From CAYFJO01 sp964343305 (GTDB lineage: Bacteria; Planctomycetota; Planctomycetia; Pirellulales; Pirellulaceae): 33,341 nt of DNA. The translations under genes were made by a program, and so were the position numbers. Below, one piece after another: positions 8,197-17,260 of this stretch. Within the stretch, counting starts at the first letter, position 1. Each line of letters opens with the position of its first letter. The stretch is from positions 1-33,341 of the forward strand of contig CAYFJO010000072.1 of NCBI GenBank assembly GCA_964343305.1, given 5' to 3'. Below the pieces are notes generated by a model, which worked only from the letters and a program-made list of their open reading frames with translations, was not told the DNA's origin and ran no database searches.

Positions 8197-10890
8197 ATGT
8201 ATGTTTCCCCACACGCTCGCTTACTTTGTGCGACGACCGTGCTGTTCGTCTGCGCCACTCTTTGCTTGAGCGGTTGTTCGCGCACCAAGTACCGCCTCAA
8301 TGCCGACAAGCAGGCGTATGGTGCGATCGCTGAACGAAACACCGATCCAAGATGGCAGGTCGACGACTACGACATCGAAATCGATCCGCGCAGCCGGTAC
8401 TTCGACCCATACGATCCGGATCGGCCGCCGATGCCGCCGGACGATCCGTCGTCGCATCAGTACATGCAACGCGTAAATGGCATCGGGGGCTGGAAGCATT
8501 GGTACGACAATGGCCAACGCTGGGATTTGGAGAACCCAGATTGGCGAAATGCGCTGCCGAGGTACACAAAAGTATTGGACGACGGGTCGGTCAAACTCAC
8601 GCTCGAATCGTCGCTCAAGCTGGCTTACATTCACTCACCGGCGCATCAAAGTCAGCTCGAAACACTCTATCTCTCGGCATTGGACGTCACGACCGAGCGG
8701 TTTCGATTGCAAACGCAGTACTTCGGTGGCGCGGACGCGGTTTATCAGCACGATGGCCAACTGAGCCCGGGCGGCGAACAAAATACGCTGACCGTGGGAC
8801 GTGGTTCCGGAGCGTTGCCATTCCCCGGCGGTGGATCGGGATCGAACGTGCTTCAATTGAATCGTCGATTCGCGACTGCCGGAGAACTAATGGTCGGCAT
8901 CGCCAATTCATTTACGTGGGAGTTCACGCAAGGCGACATCAACTTTGCCAGTTCGATTCTCAACGCCAGCATCGTGCAACCATTGTTGCGCGGAGCGGGC
9001 AAGGACGTGGCACTCGAACAACTGACGATCGTCGAGCGCGCCCTGCTGGCAAACTTGCGGGCCTATCATCAGTATCGACAAGGATTCTACACGCAGGTTG
9101 CGATAGGCGAATTGGGAGTTCCCGGACCACAGCGTCGCGGCGGGTTTTTCGGAGGCACGGGACTAACTGGATTCACCGGGCAAGGTGCAGGTGGTTTCGG
9201 CGGCGTCGGTGGCTCGACATTTGGCGGAGGCGGTTTCACGGGTGGAGGTGGCGGTGGCATCAGTGGAACTGGGTTCGCCGGGGGCGGCGCGGGAACGGTC
9301 GGCGGATATATCGGACTGCTGCAACAGCTTCAACAAATTCGCAACACCGAGGACAGTCTGAATCTTCAGCTCCGCACGTTATCGCTGCTCGAAGCACACC
9401 TCGATGCAGGCGTCATCGACCTCACGCAAGTCGACCAATTCCGGCAAAGCATCGAAACGGAAAAGGCCACGTTGCTACAAACACGCAATGCTTACGAATT
9501 TTCGTTGGAACGATTCAAGACCAGAACACTCGGTCTGCCGCCCAGTCTTTCCATGGAACTGGACGACCGGCTCATCCGTCAATTCCAACTCGTCGCACCG
9601 GAAGCGACCAAGGTCCAGGACTCGATCGCAAAAATGCAGGATCGAATTGGAAACATACCGAACGGTGCCAACCTTAAATCGGTTCGCGATGCCCTCGCTG
9701 TTTGCCATGCCTCGGTCGCTCGCATTTACGGCCAGCTTTCCAACGTCAAGGCGGACATTGCACGCATGGAAAGTGCCGTGCCGTCTCGGGAACGAACCAT
9801 GGTCGAGGCCGAGAGGAAGATGTTTGAGCGCGACCGAAAACAACTCCACGAAGGTCTGTTAGGATTGGGAAGGGACTTCAACCAAGCCAAGGTCAAGCTT
9901 GCAACGTTAAGTGACAACCTCGTAGAGACGAACAAGGATGCGACGGTCGGTGAGTTGGTTGTCTGGCTTGGCGATGCGTATCGACTCGTGCAAGGCTCGA
10001 TCTTGGTCCAGGCGCGAGCGCGACTGGAAGCGATCACCGTCGAATCCATCGACTTGAGTCCCGACGAAGCGTTCTATGTGGCGCTGCAAAATCGATTGGA
10101 CTTCATGAACGGCCGGGCATCCTTGGTTGACAGTTGGCGGCTCATCGCTTTCAACGCCGACGCCCTGCAAGCCAACGTGTCCGTCGCACTAAGCGGCGAT
10201 CTGCGAACGACACACGACAACCCACTAAGTTTTGACAAACAAAACGCAACCGCCCGCGCCGGATTGCAATTCGATGCGCCGTTCACCCGGTTGTTGGAGC
10301 GCAACAACTATCGTCAATCACTGATCGATTATCAACGCAGTCGCCGTGGATTCATCCAAGCGCAAGATTCGCTCAATTTAGGATTGCGATCGTTACTGCG
10401 GCAAATCGAGCAACTTCATTCGAACCTCGAAATTCAACGCCGCGCCGTCGCCATTTCGATTCGGCGCGTCGACCAGACTCGGGAAGAACTCAACCGCCCC
10501 GTCCCGCCGCCGCTGCCCGGACAACCCGCCGTTCGATTTGGTCCCACCGCGGCAACCAGCCTGCTGACAGCCTTGTCCGACCTGCGTAACACCCAGAACA
10601 ACTTCATGAGTGTCTGGCTCAACTATTACGCCGCTCGCATGCGGTTGGCTCGTGAGTTGGGCGTCATGATGCTCGATTACAACGGCCGCTGGCTGGACCA
10701 TGCTGTTGCCAATACTCCACACGGCAGCTCATCAAACACGGACACGTCGTCGCAGGAAGAGCTGCCGCTTCCACCACAAATACCAACGCGGTGGCTTGAA
10801 GTGGTGCAACAGCCATCAGCCCCTTCGACATTCAAATACGACACGCGTCGCCCGCCGCTGATGAGGCTTCCACCAGTGAATTCAGACTGA
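8197..10890 (+). CDS. TolC-family outer-membrane efflux lipoprotein with glycine-rich insert
   Basis: I start at the ATG at 8197 (897 residues). A TTG at 8176 would only add residues ahead of the signal peptide. The N-terminus has a hydrophobic run ending in the lipobox LSGC, with Cys27 as lipidation site. Two outer-membrane-efflux repeats follow, with long alpha-helical hairpins (about 140-300 and 370-500, then 610-840), consistent with a trimeric channel. Between about residues 311 and 370 lies a Gly/Phe-rich insert, and residues 470-620 are an extra helical stretch, making the protein about twice the usual TolC length. It is divergent from the adaptor and permease genes and is the obvious exit duct for them. 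Confidence 0.87.
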   Translation: MYVSPHARLLCATTVLFVCATLCLSGCSRTKYRLNADKQAYGAIAERNTDPRWQVDDYDIEIDPRSRYFDPYDPDRPPMPPDDPSSHQYMQRVNGIGGWKHWYDNGQRWDLENPDWRNALPRYTKVLDDGSVKLTLESSLKLAYIHSPAHQSQLETLYLSALDVTTERFRLQTQYFGGADAVYQHDGQLSPGGEQNTLTVGRGSGALPFPGGGSGSNVLQLNRRFATAGELMVGIANSFTWEFTQGDINFASSILNASIVQPLLRGAGKDVALEQLTIVERALLANLRAYHQYRQGFYTQVAIGELGVPGPQRRGGFFGGTGLTGFTGQGAGGFGGVGGSTFGGGGFTGGGGGGISGTGFAGGGAGTVGGYIGLLQQLQQIRNTEDSLNLQLRTLSLLEAHLDAGVIDLTQVDQFRQSIETEKATLLQTRNAYEFSLERFKTRTLGLPPSLSMELDDRLIRQFQLVAPEATKVQDSIAKMQDRIGNIPNGANLKSVRDALAVCHASVARIYGQLSNVKADIARMESAVPSRERTMVEAERKMFERDRKQLHEGLLGLGRDFNQAKVKLATLSDNLVETNKDATVGELVVWLGDAYRLVQGSILVQARARLEAITVESIDLSPDEAFYVALQNRLDFMNGRASLVDSWRLIAFNADALQANVSVALSGDLRTTHDNPLSFDKQNATARAGLQFDAPFTRLLERNNYRQSLIDYQRSRRGFIQAQDSLNLGLRSLLRQIEQLHSNLEIQRRAVAISIRRVDQTREELNRPVPPPLPGQPAVRFGPTAATSLLTALSDLRNTQNNFMSVWLNYYAARMRLARELGVMMLDYNGRWLDHAVANTPHGSSSNTDTSSQEELPLPPQIPTRWLEVVQQPSAPSTFKYDTRRPPLMRLPPVNSD

Positions 10891-10905
10891 AACGCCACTC
10901 ATTAT

Positions 10906-10997
10906 TGGTAGTGTCCTAGTCTTGAGTTGTAGACTTCCGAAGTTTCGGAGAACTTCGGAAGTCTGGTTCGGGCCAACACACTAATCGGACACTACCA
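10906..10997. repeat. Nested palindromic element, copy 1 (MITE/REP-like)
   Basis: Outer arms TGGTAGTGTCC (10906-10916) and GGACACTACCA (10987-10997) enclose a perfect inner inverted repeat, AGACTTCCGAAGTT (10931-10944) and AACTTCGGAAGTCT (10951-10964), around a 6-base loop. The inner palindrome recurs at 18024-18057 without the outer arms. The layout resembles a small non-autonomous transposable element or a dispersed palindrome. It follows the TolC-like gene and could also stop transcription, though no T-tract follows. Confidence 0.75.
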
Positions 10998-11011
10998 TAT
11001 TCAATAATCGA

Positions 11012-11040
11012 TTGCCGGATGAGCGTTTTCCGCGTATCAT
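11012..11040 (+). promoter_or_regulatory. Candidate sigma-70 promoter for the J-domain-like gene
   Basis: TTGCCG (11012-11017) and TATCAT (11035-11040) are separated by exactly 17 bases, matching the -35 and -10 consensus at 4 and 5 of 6 positions. The GTG start lies about 80 bases downstream, behind a GGAGAG ribosome site. Confidence 0.4.
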
Positions 11041-11120
11041 GAAACTTCGTGCGATCCGCAAGCGTCGAACTACCGTGCGTGCGCATATTCCCACCTGTTT
11101 GAAACGGAGAGTGAGAACCC

Positions 11121-13157
11121 GTGTCCACCGTTTTTAATCCTTACAAAGAGTGGCTGGGGCTGGACGAAAGTGTCGGCGAGCCAAACTACTTTCAGTTGCT
11201 TCAGATCAACCCCACGGAGGCGGATGAGTCGGTCATCGCACAAGCCGCAGATCAGGCGGTTGCCGCGGTGCGAATTTGTAAGCCTGGTGAACATGCCGCG
11301 TCTTGGGCACAAGTTCTCGATCTGCTGAAGGAAGCAAAATCGTGTTTGCTCGATCCAGCCAAGCGACAAGCTTATCAGCAACAACTACAACAGGTGCCGG
11401 CGGCTGCCCCGCAACCTGCGCCAGTTCCACAGCCGGCAAGTGAAGCTCCAAGTGATCTTCTGCCACCGGGAATGGGGGGCGCTCCGATCGGCACGCCGAC
11501 GCCTACGGTTCAACAGCCCCAAACTCCGGCGGTGGATCCGTCGATGATGCCGCCCGGAGCCGGAGGTGTCCCGGTGCTCGAAGCTGGGACTCCTGCACCT
11601 CTTGACCAGCCAGCAGCGATTCCCGTTACGCCACAACCCACGGCAATTCCGACGCCTCAACCAATGGCGACACCCGTCGCGCAACCTCAGTACACCGATT
11701 TGTCACCGGCTGCATCCGCGGCCTTGCCGCCTCAGTCTGTTGCCGTGCCGCCAGCCCCCGCGTCGTTTCAACCGACCGCGCCGCAGTATCAACCTCAGCC
11801 AACGCCCGGAATGATAGACCCGATGGCTCCAGTCGCTGCCGCCGGCGCGCCCGTTCCTCAGGCATATGCACCTCAAGCCCCCATGGCGACTCCAGCGGCG
11901 ATGCCGGTCGACCCGATGGCACCCGTCGGTGCAGATCCGATGGCGCCGGTCGGCGCAGATCCGATGGCGCCGGTCGGCGCAGATCCGATGGCGCCGGTCG
12001 GCGCAGATCCGATGGCGCCGGTCGGCGCAAATCCAATGGCGCCGGCGGTGGCCAGCCCCATCGGTGCTGATCCGGGATTCGGTGGAACAGGCCGGCTGGT
12101 CGCGGGCAACGCTACGAACGAACCAAAACCGCAAGTCGAAAGCAAATCGTCGCCCGCTGCGATGGCCAACCAGCGCCGTAAAAGCGCAATGCAAACCCCG
12201 ATGATTATCACGATTGGGCTTGCTTTGTTCGGTTTGTTTGCAGGTGCTGCCTATATGGCGATGCAAATGACGCAAGATCCCGAAGTTGCTTCGAATGATG
12301 GTACAGATGCCTCTGGCCCAGACGGGAACAACCCACCTTCGCAAACCGCCAAGTCAAGGAATGTGGCGAAAAATGACGACTCAAACAATGGCAACAGCGG
12401 TTTGCGACCTCGCGCCGATACAACGGTTTCCATCGAGCCACCGACGAAACCGCCGGAACGTTCCACACCGATGCCCGTGGACCCGATGCCAAAGCCGGTT
12501 GATCCGATGCCCGTGCCAAAGCCGGTCGACCCGGTTCCAACACCGATGCCACCTCCAGTTCCGCCGATGCCGGAACCCGTGCCTGTCGTCAAGCCAACGC
12601 CGGCGGAAGTTGCCGCGTTGGAAACGGCGCTCAAGACGGCACGCCAAGCGTTGTTCGAAAAGAATATTGACGTCGCGGAGGCCGAATTGCTAAAGGCCGC
12701 CCCGCTGGCCAAGTTGCCAGCTCACAAGGCAAAGCTGGAGCGGCTGCAGATGGTCACTAAACTGCTGCATCAATTCTGGGACGCGGTCGTGGAGGGGACG
12801 AAAAAGCTGACCGGTGGCGACGTGCTGGAGACTAAAGGTAATGCCGTTGCCATCGTCGAAGCGTCGCCGGACTTGATCATCTATCGATTTGCCGGAACGA
12901 ACTTCCGCCGGCCGCCTCGTCAACTTGGCGACGGACTGGCGATTGTGATCTCCAACATGGTATTGCCCAAAGATGATCCGCAGACCTACCTAATGCACGG
13001 AGCCTTGTTTGCCATCAACATCGAAAAGAACCCCGATTACAAAGCGGATGCCAGCCGGCTTTGGCAGCAAGCATCCGCGGCCGGAGTCGAAGACGCGGAG
13101 AATCTGATCGAGTATTTGAGCGACGAATACGAGTTGATGAAAGATCTTGAAGAGTAG
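11121..13157 (+). CDS. Single-pass membrane protein with J-domain-like N-terminus and Pro-rich repeats
   Basis: The GTG start is supported by GGAGAG about 10 bases upstream. Residues 1-90 (NPYKEWLGL...NYFQLLQINPTEADESVI...LLDPAKRQAYQQQL) look like a diverged J domain without the HPD motif, an arrangement seen in planctomycete proteins. Residues 95-340 are rich in Pro, Ala and Gln and contain five copies of the 8-residue unit PMAPVGAD. A membrane helix lies near 360-382, then a second Pro-rich linker with PMPVPKPVDP-type repeats. A C-terminal folded domain (about 490-678) starts with a helix pair. The protein would have its J-like part in the cytoplasm and its C-terminal domain in the periplasm. 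The function is not known. Confidence 0.8.
   Translation: MSTVFNPYKEWLGLDESVGEPNYFQLLQINPTEADESVIAQAADQAVAAVRICKPGEHAASWAQVLDLLKEAKSCLLDPAKRQAYQQQLQQVPAAAPQPAPVPQPASEAPSDLLPPGMGGAPIGTPTPTVQQPQTPAVDPSMMPPGAGGVPVLEAGTPAPLDQPAAIPVTPQPTAIPTPQPMATPVAQPQYTDLSPAASAALPPQSVAVPPAPASFQPTAPQYQPQPTPGMIDPMAPVAAAGAPVPQAYAPQAPMATPAAMPVDPMAPVGADPMAPVGADPMAPVGADPMAPVGADPMAPVGANPMAPAVASPIGADPGFGGTGRLVAGNATNEPKPQVESKSSPAAMANQRRKSAMQTPMIITIGLALFGLFAGAAYMAMQMTQDPEVASNDGTDASGPDGNNPPSQTAKSRNVAKNDDSNNGNSGLRPRADTTVSIEPPTKPPERSTPMPVDPMPKPVDPMPVPKPVDPVPTPMPPPVPPMPEPVPVVKPTPAEVAALETALKTARQALFEKNIDVAEAELLKAAPLAKLPAHKAKLERLQMVTKLLHQFWDAVVEGTKKLTGGDVLETKGNAVAIVEASPDLIIYRFAGTNFRRPPRQLGDGLAIVISNMVLPKDDPQTYLMHGALFAINIEKNPDYKADASRLWQQASAAGVEDAENLIEYLSDEYELMKDLEE
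11915..12034 (+). repeat. 24-bp tandem repeat, five copies, in frame
   Basis: Five head-to-tail 24-bp units encode PMAPVGAD. Units 2-4 (11939-12010) are identical to each other, while the first and last carry a few substitutions and a partial sixth unit follows. Identity at the DNA level, including third positions, points to recent slippage expansion inside the Pro-rich linker of the J-domain-like protein. Confidence 0.95.
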
Positions 13158-13206
13158 TCGTTGCTGGCTCCGTGACGATGCACGATTCTAAGGAAAAACA
13201 CATTCC

Positions 13207-13686
13207 TTGAAGTCGAACGATTACATCTTGAAGATGATCGACGACCCGGACGATGAACTCCGCGAAGCGGTCCATTTCGAACTGCGAACGCACAATGAGA
13301 TTTCGAGCCCAGTTTATTGGCAAGCCAGTGGACTGGGCGAGAATCGCCCGCTGCCGTTGAGTCTGTTTGCGTTTGACCGGGATCAAGTTGTCGTTGGCGG
13401 GCTGTTTGGCTCCACGCAATTCGCCTGGCTGAAGATCGAGGTCATGGCTACTAGGAAGGACTTGCGTGGTCAAGGCATCGGAACGATGCTTGTTCGACAA
13501 GCTGAGCGGGTCGGCATTGGGCGGGGTTGCAAATACAGTTTCGTCGATACGATGCAGTTCCAGGCTCCGGAATTTTACGAGAAGCTGGGTTACCATATCG
13601 TGGGCCGATTGGAAGACTGGGACTCTCACGGCCATGCGAAATTGTTCCTAACAAAGCAGCTTGGGCCGAAATCGCCAACGCAATAA
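13207..13686 (+). CDS. GNAT-family N-acetyltransferase
   Basis: The 159-residue protein matches the GNAT fold. It shows LKIEVMATRKDLRGQGIGTM, with the acetyl-CoA pyrophosphate loop RGQGIG near residues 86-91, then a helix LVRQAE and the C-terminal FYEKLGYHIVG. It would transfer an acetyl group to an amine of unknown identity in the cytoplasm. The start is taken as TTG at 13207, because the residues before the ATG at 13234 (YILKMIDDP) supply the family's first beta strand and an AAGGA lies about 11 bases upstream. The ATG remains possible. It follows the J-domain-like gene by 49 bases. Confidence 0.85.
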   Translation: MKSNDYILKMIDDPDDELREAVHFELRTHNEISSPVYWQASGLGENRPLPLSLFAFDRDQVVVGGLFGSTQFAWLKIEVMATRKDLRGQGIGTMLVRQAERVGIGRGCKYSFVDTMQFQAPEFYEKLGYHIVGRLEDWDSHGHAKLFLTKQLGPKSPTQ

Positions 13687-13907
13687 ACATCCCTCAGATA
13701 CTCAAAGTCGAGGGCTGGGACTCGCGCCGCGTTACAACGTTGAAGATTCGATTTTCGAAGATATTCAACGACGCGTCCAGTTTTTCTTCAACGTGGGGGA
13801 GGCTACCTGCCTGCCTCTGCAACGATCCGCCAGGCTGGAAGCATACGCCACGAACCCACTCGTTGTATCGGCACTCTGAACGGGTTACGATCTAGCTACT
13901 TCACCGT

Positions 13908-13913
13908 GAGGAG
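13908..13913 (+). promoter_or_regulatory. Ribosome binding site deciding the start of the EF-hand propeller gene
   Basis: GAGGAG ends 7 bases before the ATG at 13921. This makes that ATG the start rather than the in-frame GTG at 13906, which overlaps the site itself. Confidence 0.7.
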
Positions 13914-13920
13914 CGAATCA

Positions 13921-15402
13921 ATGAATATGCGAATCTGCGTTGCCAGTTGCGTTGTGTTGCTGGAGGCCCAGTTGATGGCCGAAGAGTGGCCGCAGTTTCG
14001 CGGACCGAATTGCAGCGGCATTTCGCTCTCGAAGAAGTCGCTCCCGACGGAGTTTTCCGAAACAAAGAACGTCGTCTGGTCCGAGAAGATTGGTGATGGC
14101 GTTGGTTGCCCGGTTGTCGCGGCGGGACGAGTGTTTGTGTGTGGCATGGTCGACGATGAGACTGTTGGGCTGTTTGCATACGATACGAAAACAGGCGACC
14201 CGTTGTGGCATCGTTCGTGGAAAACGGGATTGCTGCCCGATGTGCACAAGACAAATAGCCACGCCAGCACAACGCCCGCCGCCGATGCCGATCACGTGTA
14301 CTTCTATTTCAGCACACTGGGCCTAATCGCGGTGGACGCCAAGACAGGCGACGACGTTTGGCACACAGAGTTGCCGACGCCGTTCTTCGTCTTCAAATGG
14401 GGGCCCGCGATGTCGCCGGTTTTGTACAAAGACAAAGTGCTGTTTGTCCAAGATGACGACTTGTTCCCGGCTTTCCATGCGTTCGATCGCAAGACCGGCG
14501 AGCAACTGTGGAAGGACGACCGCAGCGACATGGCTTGCAACTATTCGCATCCGGTTGTTTGTCAAACGAAGAAGGGTGACGAGATCGTGGTGGCCGGCAC
14601 GGGAATGCTGATCGGCTACGATCCAGCGTCCGGCAAACGTCTGTGGTACGCCAAAACGCTGTTGCGAAACATCAAGACAACGCCGGTCGTCGAGGGCGAC
14701 ACGATTTACATTTCGCTGCAAAGTGCTGGCATTGCCAACCAATGGCTGGCGACGTGCGATCGCAGCGAAACAGGCAACAACGATGGCAAGTTGACGAAGG
14801 CCGAAATGCAAGCATTCGTCGGCAGCAAAACAAAAATCCCGGAAGCGTTTTACAAGAAGACATTTGACCGCGGCGACATAAACCGAGACGGCCAGCTCGA
14901 GGGAGCAGAACTCGATCTTGCCTTTTTGCACCCCGACAACTTTGCCGGCAAGACGTTTGAGGCCGGCGAAGACGCGGGCGACGAGTTCGTGCTTGCCGTG
15001 CGAGGCGGCGGTCGTGGCAACGTGACGAAAAGCCACATCTTGTGGAAACACGAGACAAAACACACCGACCATATCGTCTCGCCGTTTGTCAAAGACGGCC
15101 GCATGTTGCTCGTAAAAGGCGGCGGGATTTCAACCGTTTTCGCAACGAAAGATGGCGCGCCGCTTGGAAGACCATCGCGGATTCAAAACACGTGCGAGTA
15201 CTTTGCTTCGCCGATCTATGGCGACGGTAAAGTTTTTGTCGCGGGTGAAAATGGGTTCGTTGTCGTTTTGAAGAACGCTGAAGGATACGAATTGCTGGCC
15301 AAAAACGACATGGGCGACAGTATCGTTGGAACGCCCGCGATTGCCGATGGCCGCTTGTTCGTTCGTACTCGATCGAAACTGATCGTGGTCGGGAAGAAAT
15401 AA
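13921..15402 (+). CDS. Secreted PQQ-type beta-propeller protein with embedded EF-hand pair
   Basis: The protein has 493 residues and a short signal peptide ending near LMAEEW. WPQFRGPNCSG, then repeated units of the type VxVxAxTGxxLW, are the hallmarks of PQQ-like/BamB-like propellers. Examples are AYDTKTGDPLWHRSW, AFDRKTGEQLWKDD and YDPASGKRLWY. Near residues 280-330 two EF-hand-like loops interrupt the blades: NNDGKLTKAEM, then DINRDGQLEGAEL, the second with canonical Asp/Asn/Asp/Glu ligands. It likely acts in the periplasm as a binding or scaffold protein; nothing shows PQQ-dependent catalysis. It is the first gene of a six-gene plus-strand run and precedes the symporter by 31 bases. Confidence 0.85.
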   Translation: MNMRICVASCVVLLEAQLMAEEWPQFRGPNCSGISLSKKSLPTEFSETKNVVWSEKIGDGVGCPVVAAGRVFVCGMVDDETVGLFAYDTKTGDPLWHRSWKTGLLPDVHKTNSHASTTPAADADHVYFYFSTLGLIAVDAKTGDDVWHTELPTPFFVFKWGPAMSPVLYKDKVLFVQDDDLFPAFHAFDRKTGEQLWKDDRSDMACNYSHPVVCQTKKGDEIVVAGTGMLIGYDPASGKRLWYAKTLLRNIKTTPVVEGDTIYISLQSAGIANQWLATCDRSETGNNDGKLTKAEMQAFVGSKTKIPEAFYKKTFDRGDINRDGQLEGAELDLAFLHPDNFAGKTFEAGEDAGDEFVLAVRGGGRGNVTKSHILWKHETKHTDHIVSPFVKDGRMLLVKGGGISTVFATKDGAPLGRPSRIQNTCEYFASPIYGDGKVFVAGENGFVVVLKNAEGYELLAKNDMGDSIVGTPAIADGRLFVRTRSKLIVVGKK

Positions 15403-15433
15403 CCATCGTCTAACAACACTCGCTCGAACTCGC

Positions 15434-17230
15434 ATGAACGCTGGACTGCAATTTGTCGACTGGGTTATCATCGCCGCTTACGCGCTGTCGACGATCGGCC
15501 TGGGGATTTATTTCGCTCGCAAGCAAAATTCGACGGACGAATACTTCACCGGCGGCGGCAAGATGGGGTCGTTTTTCATCGGCGTGTCGTTGTTCGCCAC
15601 GTTGCTGAGCACCATTTCTTATCTGTCGATGCCGGGCGAAGGAGCAGGCAAAGGCCCGGTCGCGATGATCGGTATGCTTTGCTATCCCGTGATTTTCTTC
15701 GTCGTAGGGTATTGGATCATTCCTGTCTACATGAAACAACGCGTAACGAGCGCCTACGAACTGCTGGAACAGCGGCTTGGGCTCAGCATCAGCATCTTGG
15801 GCGCGACCATGTTCCTGGCGTTGCGGCTGGTGTGGATGACGCTGCTGGTGTACGTCGCCGCGAATGCGATGGCCGTGATGATGGGAATGGACTATTGGGT
15901 TGTCCACCAGGATCCGTGGTCAATCGATTCTATTCAGTTCAGCAGTGAAGCTGATGAGAACAACTTCCGCGGATTCACTCGCTGGCAGGACGGCAATCTG
16001 CAGATCGCGACAAGACCGATCGTGGTCCTTGTGGCGGGAGCCGTGGCACTGATTTACACTTCGCTAGGCGGATTGCGGGCGGTCGTCATCACGGATTTTA
16101 TGCAAACTGTACTGCTGTTTGGCGGGGCAGTGTTGGTCTTGATCACGGTGACGTACCATTTCGGCGGCTTCGGCTGGTTTCCTACGCGGTGGCAAGACAA
16201 CTGGGATCCGCAGCCGTTTTTGCCGTCCAGCATCAACACGCGCGTGTCTGTTGTCGGCTCGTTCTTGACAATCCTCACCTGGTATATCGCGACGCTGGCC
16301 GGCGACCAGACTTCGGTTCAGCGGTTCATGGCAACCGAAGACGCCGCCACCGCGCGCCGTGCAGTGGGAGTGCAGTTGTGCGTCGGCCTTGTCGTTCAGT
16401 TGACGTTGTTTGCCGTCGGATTTGCCCTGTTGGCATACTTTCTCCAACAGCGCGAACAGTTTCCCGATGAATTCAACATCAGCGAAAATGCGGACGATTT
16501 GTTTCCACATTTCATCTCCTATCAGTTGCCTGTTGGAGTATCCGGGTTGGTCGCCGCGGCGATGTTTGCGGCCGCGATGTCCAGCATCGATTCGGGCGTC
16601 AATTCGATCACAGCGGTCGTCACAACGAATTACGTTGATCGCATGGGCTGGAAGCCAAAAACACAAAAGGGACACCTGCGACTCGCACAGTTCATCGCCT
16701 TGGCCGTCGGTGTGATTGTGGTGATGTGCAGCTCGCTCGTGAAGTACATCGACGGCAACATCACGGCCGTCACCAGCAAGACGGTTAACCTGCTGACGAC
16801 GCCCATTTTCGGACTGTTCTTTTTCGCGTTATTCATCAAATCCTCTCGGACGCTGGGCGTTTGGATCGGGGCGATCTGTGGCACAGCAACGGCCGTGGTG
16901 ATTGCATTCGCCGGTCCGATCGTCGTCTACCTGGTGATACACCACGATGTCGCGCCCGAAAACTTTGGCGTCATCACGGCGACACGCGAGATGGATCCGG
17001 AAACCAAAAAAGAAAACCTTGTTCCTATTGATCCAGCCGGCGCAACGCCACAGCAATCGATCACAACCGCGGTCTACGAAGTGGATCGGAAAACGGGGGA
17101 ACGGAAACTCATCTTTCGTGATCCCGTCAGCTTCCAATGGATTGGCCCGTTTGCATTGCTGGTGAACATTCTTACTGGCCTGGCGGCCTGCTGGGTCGTT
17201 AACCTCGTGTCACCTAGAAGCGACGAATGA
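15434..17230 (+). CDS. Sodium:solute symporter (SSS family)
   Basis: The 598-residue protein begins with a membrane helix (WVIIAAYALSTIGLGIYF) and the family sequence STDEYFTGGGKMGSFFIGVSLFATLLSTISYLSMPGE (shown in part; residues about 33-68). About 13 further hydrophobic helices follow, including the SSS signature region around GLVAAAMFAAAMSSIDSGVNS, in which the Ser pairs form the sodium site. It would import a solute with sodium. Its place ahead of an aldolase and three dehydrogenases suggests an acidic sugar or related metabolite. A hydrophilic loop near residues 515-560 before the last helix is longer than usual. Confidence 0.92.
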   Translation: MNAGLQFVDWVIIAAYALSTIGLGIYFARKQNSTDEYFTGGGKMGSFFIGVSLFATLLSTISYLSMPGEGAGKGPVAMIGMLCYPVIFFVVGYWIIPVYMKQRVTSAYELLEQRLGLSISILGATMFLALRLVWMTLLVYVAANAMAVMMGMDYWVVHQDPWSIDSIQFSSEADENNFRGFTRWQDGNLQIATRPIVVLVAGAVALIYTSLGGLRAVVITDFMQTVLLFGGAVLVLITVTYHFGGFGWFPTRWQDNWDPQPFLPSSINTRVSVVGSFLTILTWYIATLAGDQTSVQRFMATEDAATARRAVGVQLCVGLVVQLTLFAVGFALLAYFLQQREQFPDEFNISENADDLFPHFISYQLPVGVSGLVAAAMFAAAMSSIDSGVNSITAVVTTNYVDRMGWKPKTQKGHLRLAQFIALAVGVIVVMCSSLVKYIDGNITAVTSKTVNLLTTPIFGLFFFALFIKSSRTLGVWIGAICGTATAVVIAFAGPIVVYLVIHHDVAPENFGVITATREMDPETKKENLVPIDPAGATPQQSITTAVYEVDRKTGERKLIFRDPVSFQWIGPFALLVNILTGLAACWVVNLVSPRSDE

Positions 17231-17260
17231 ATTAGTGCGTATTGAACAAAGGAATCCATA

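Noticed and set aside
16064..16675. Minus-strand frame of 203 codons opposite the symporter
   Set aside because: A shadow of membrane-helix codons; no domain and no start signal.
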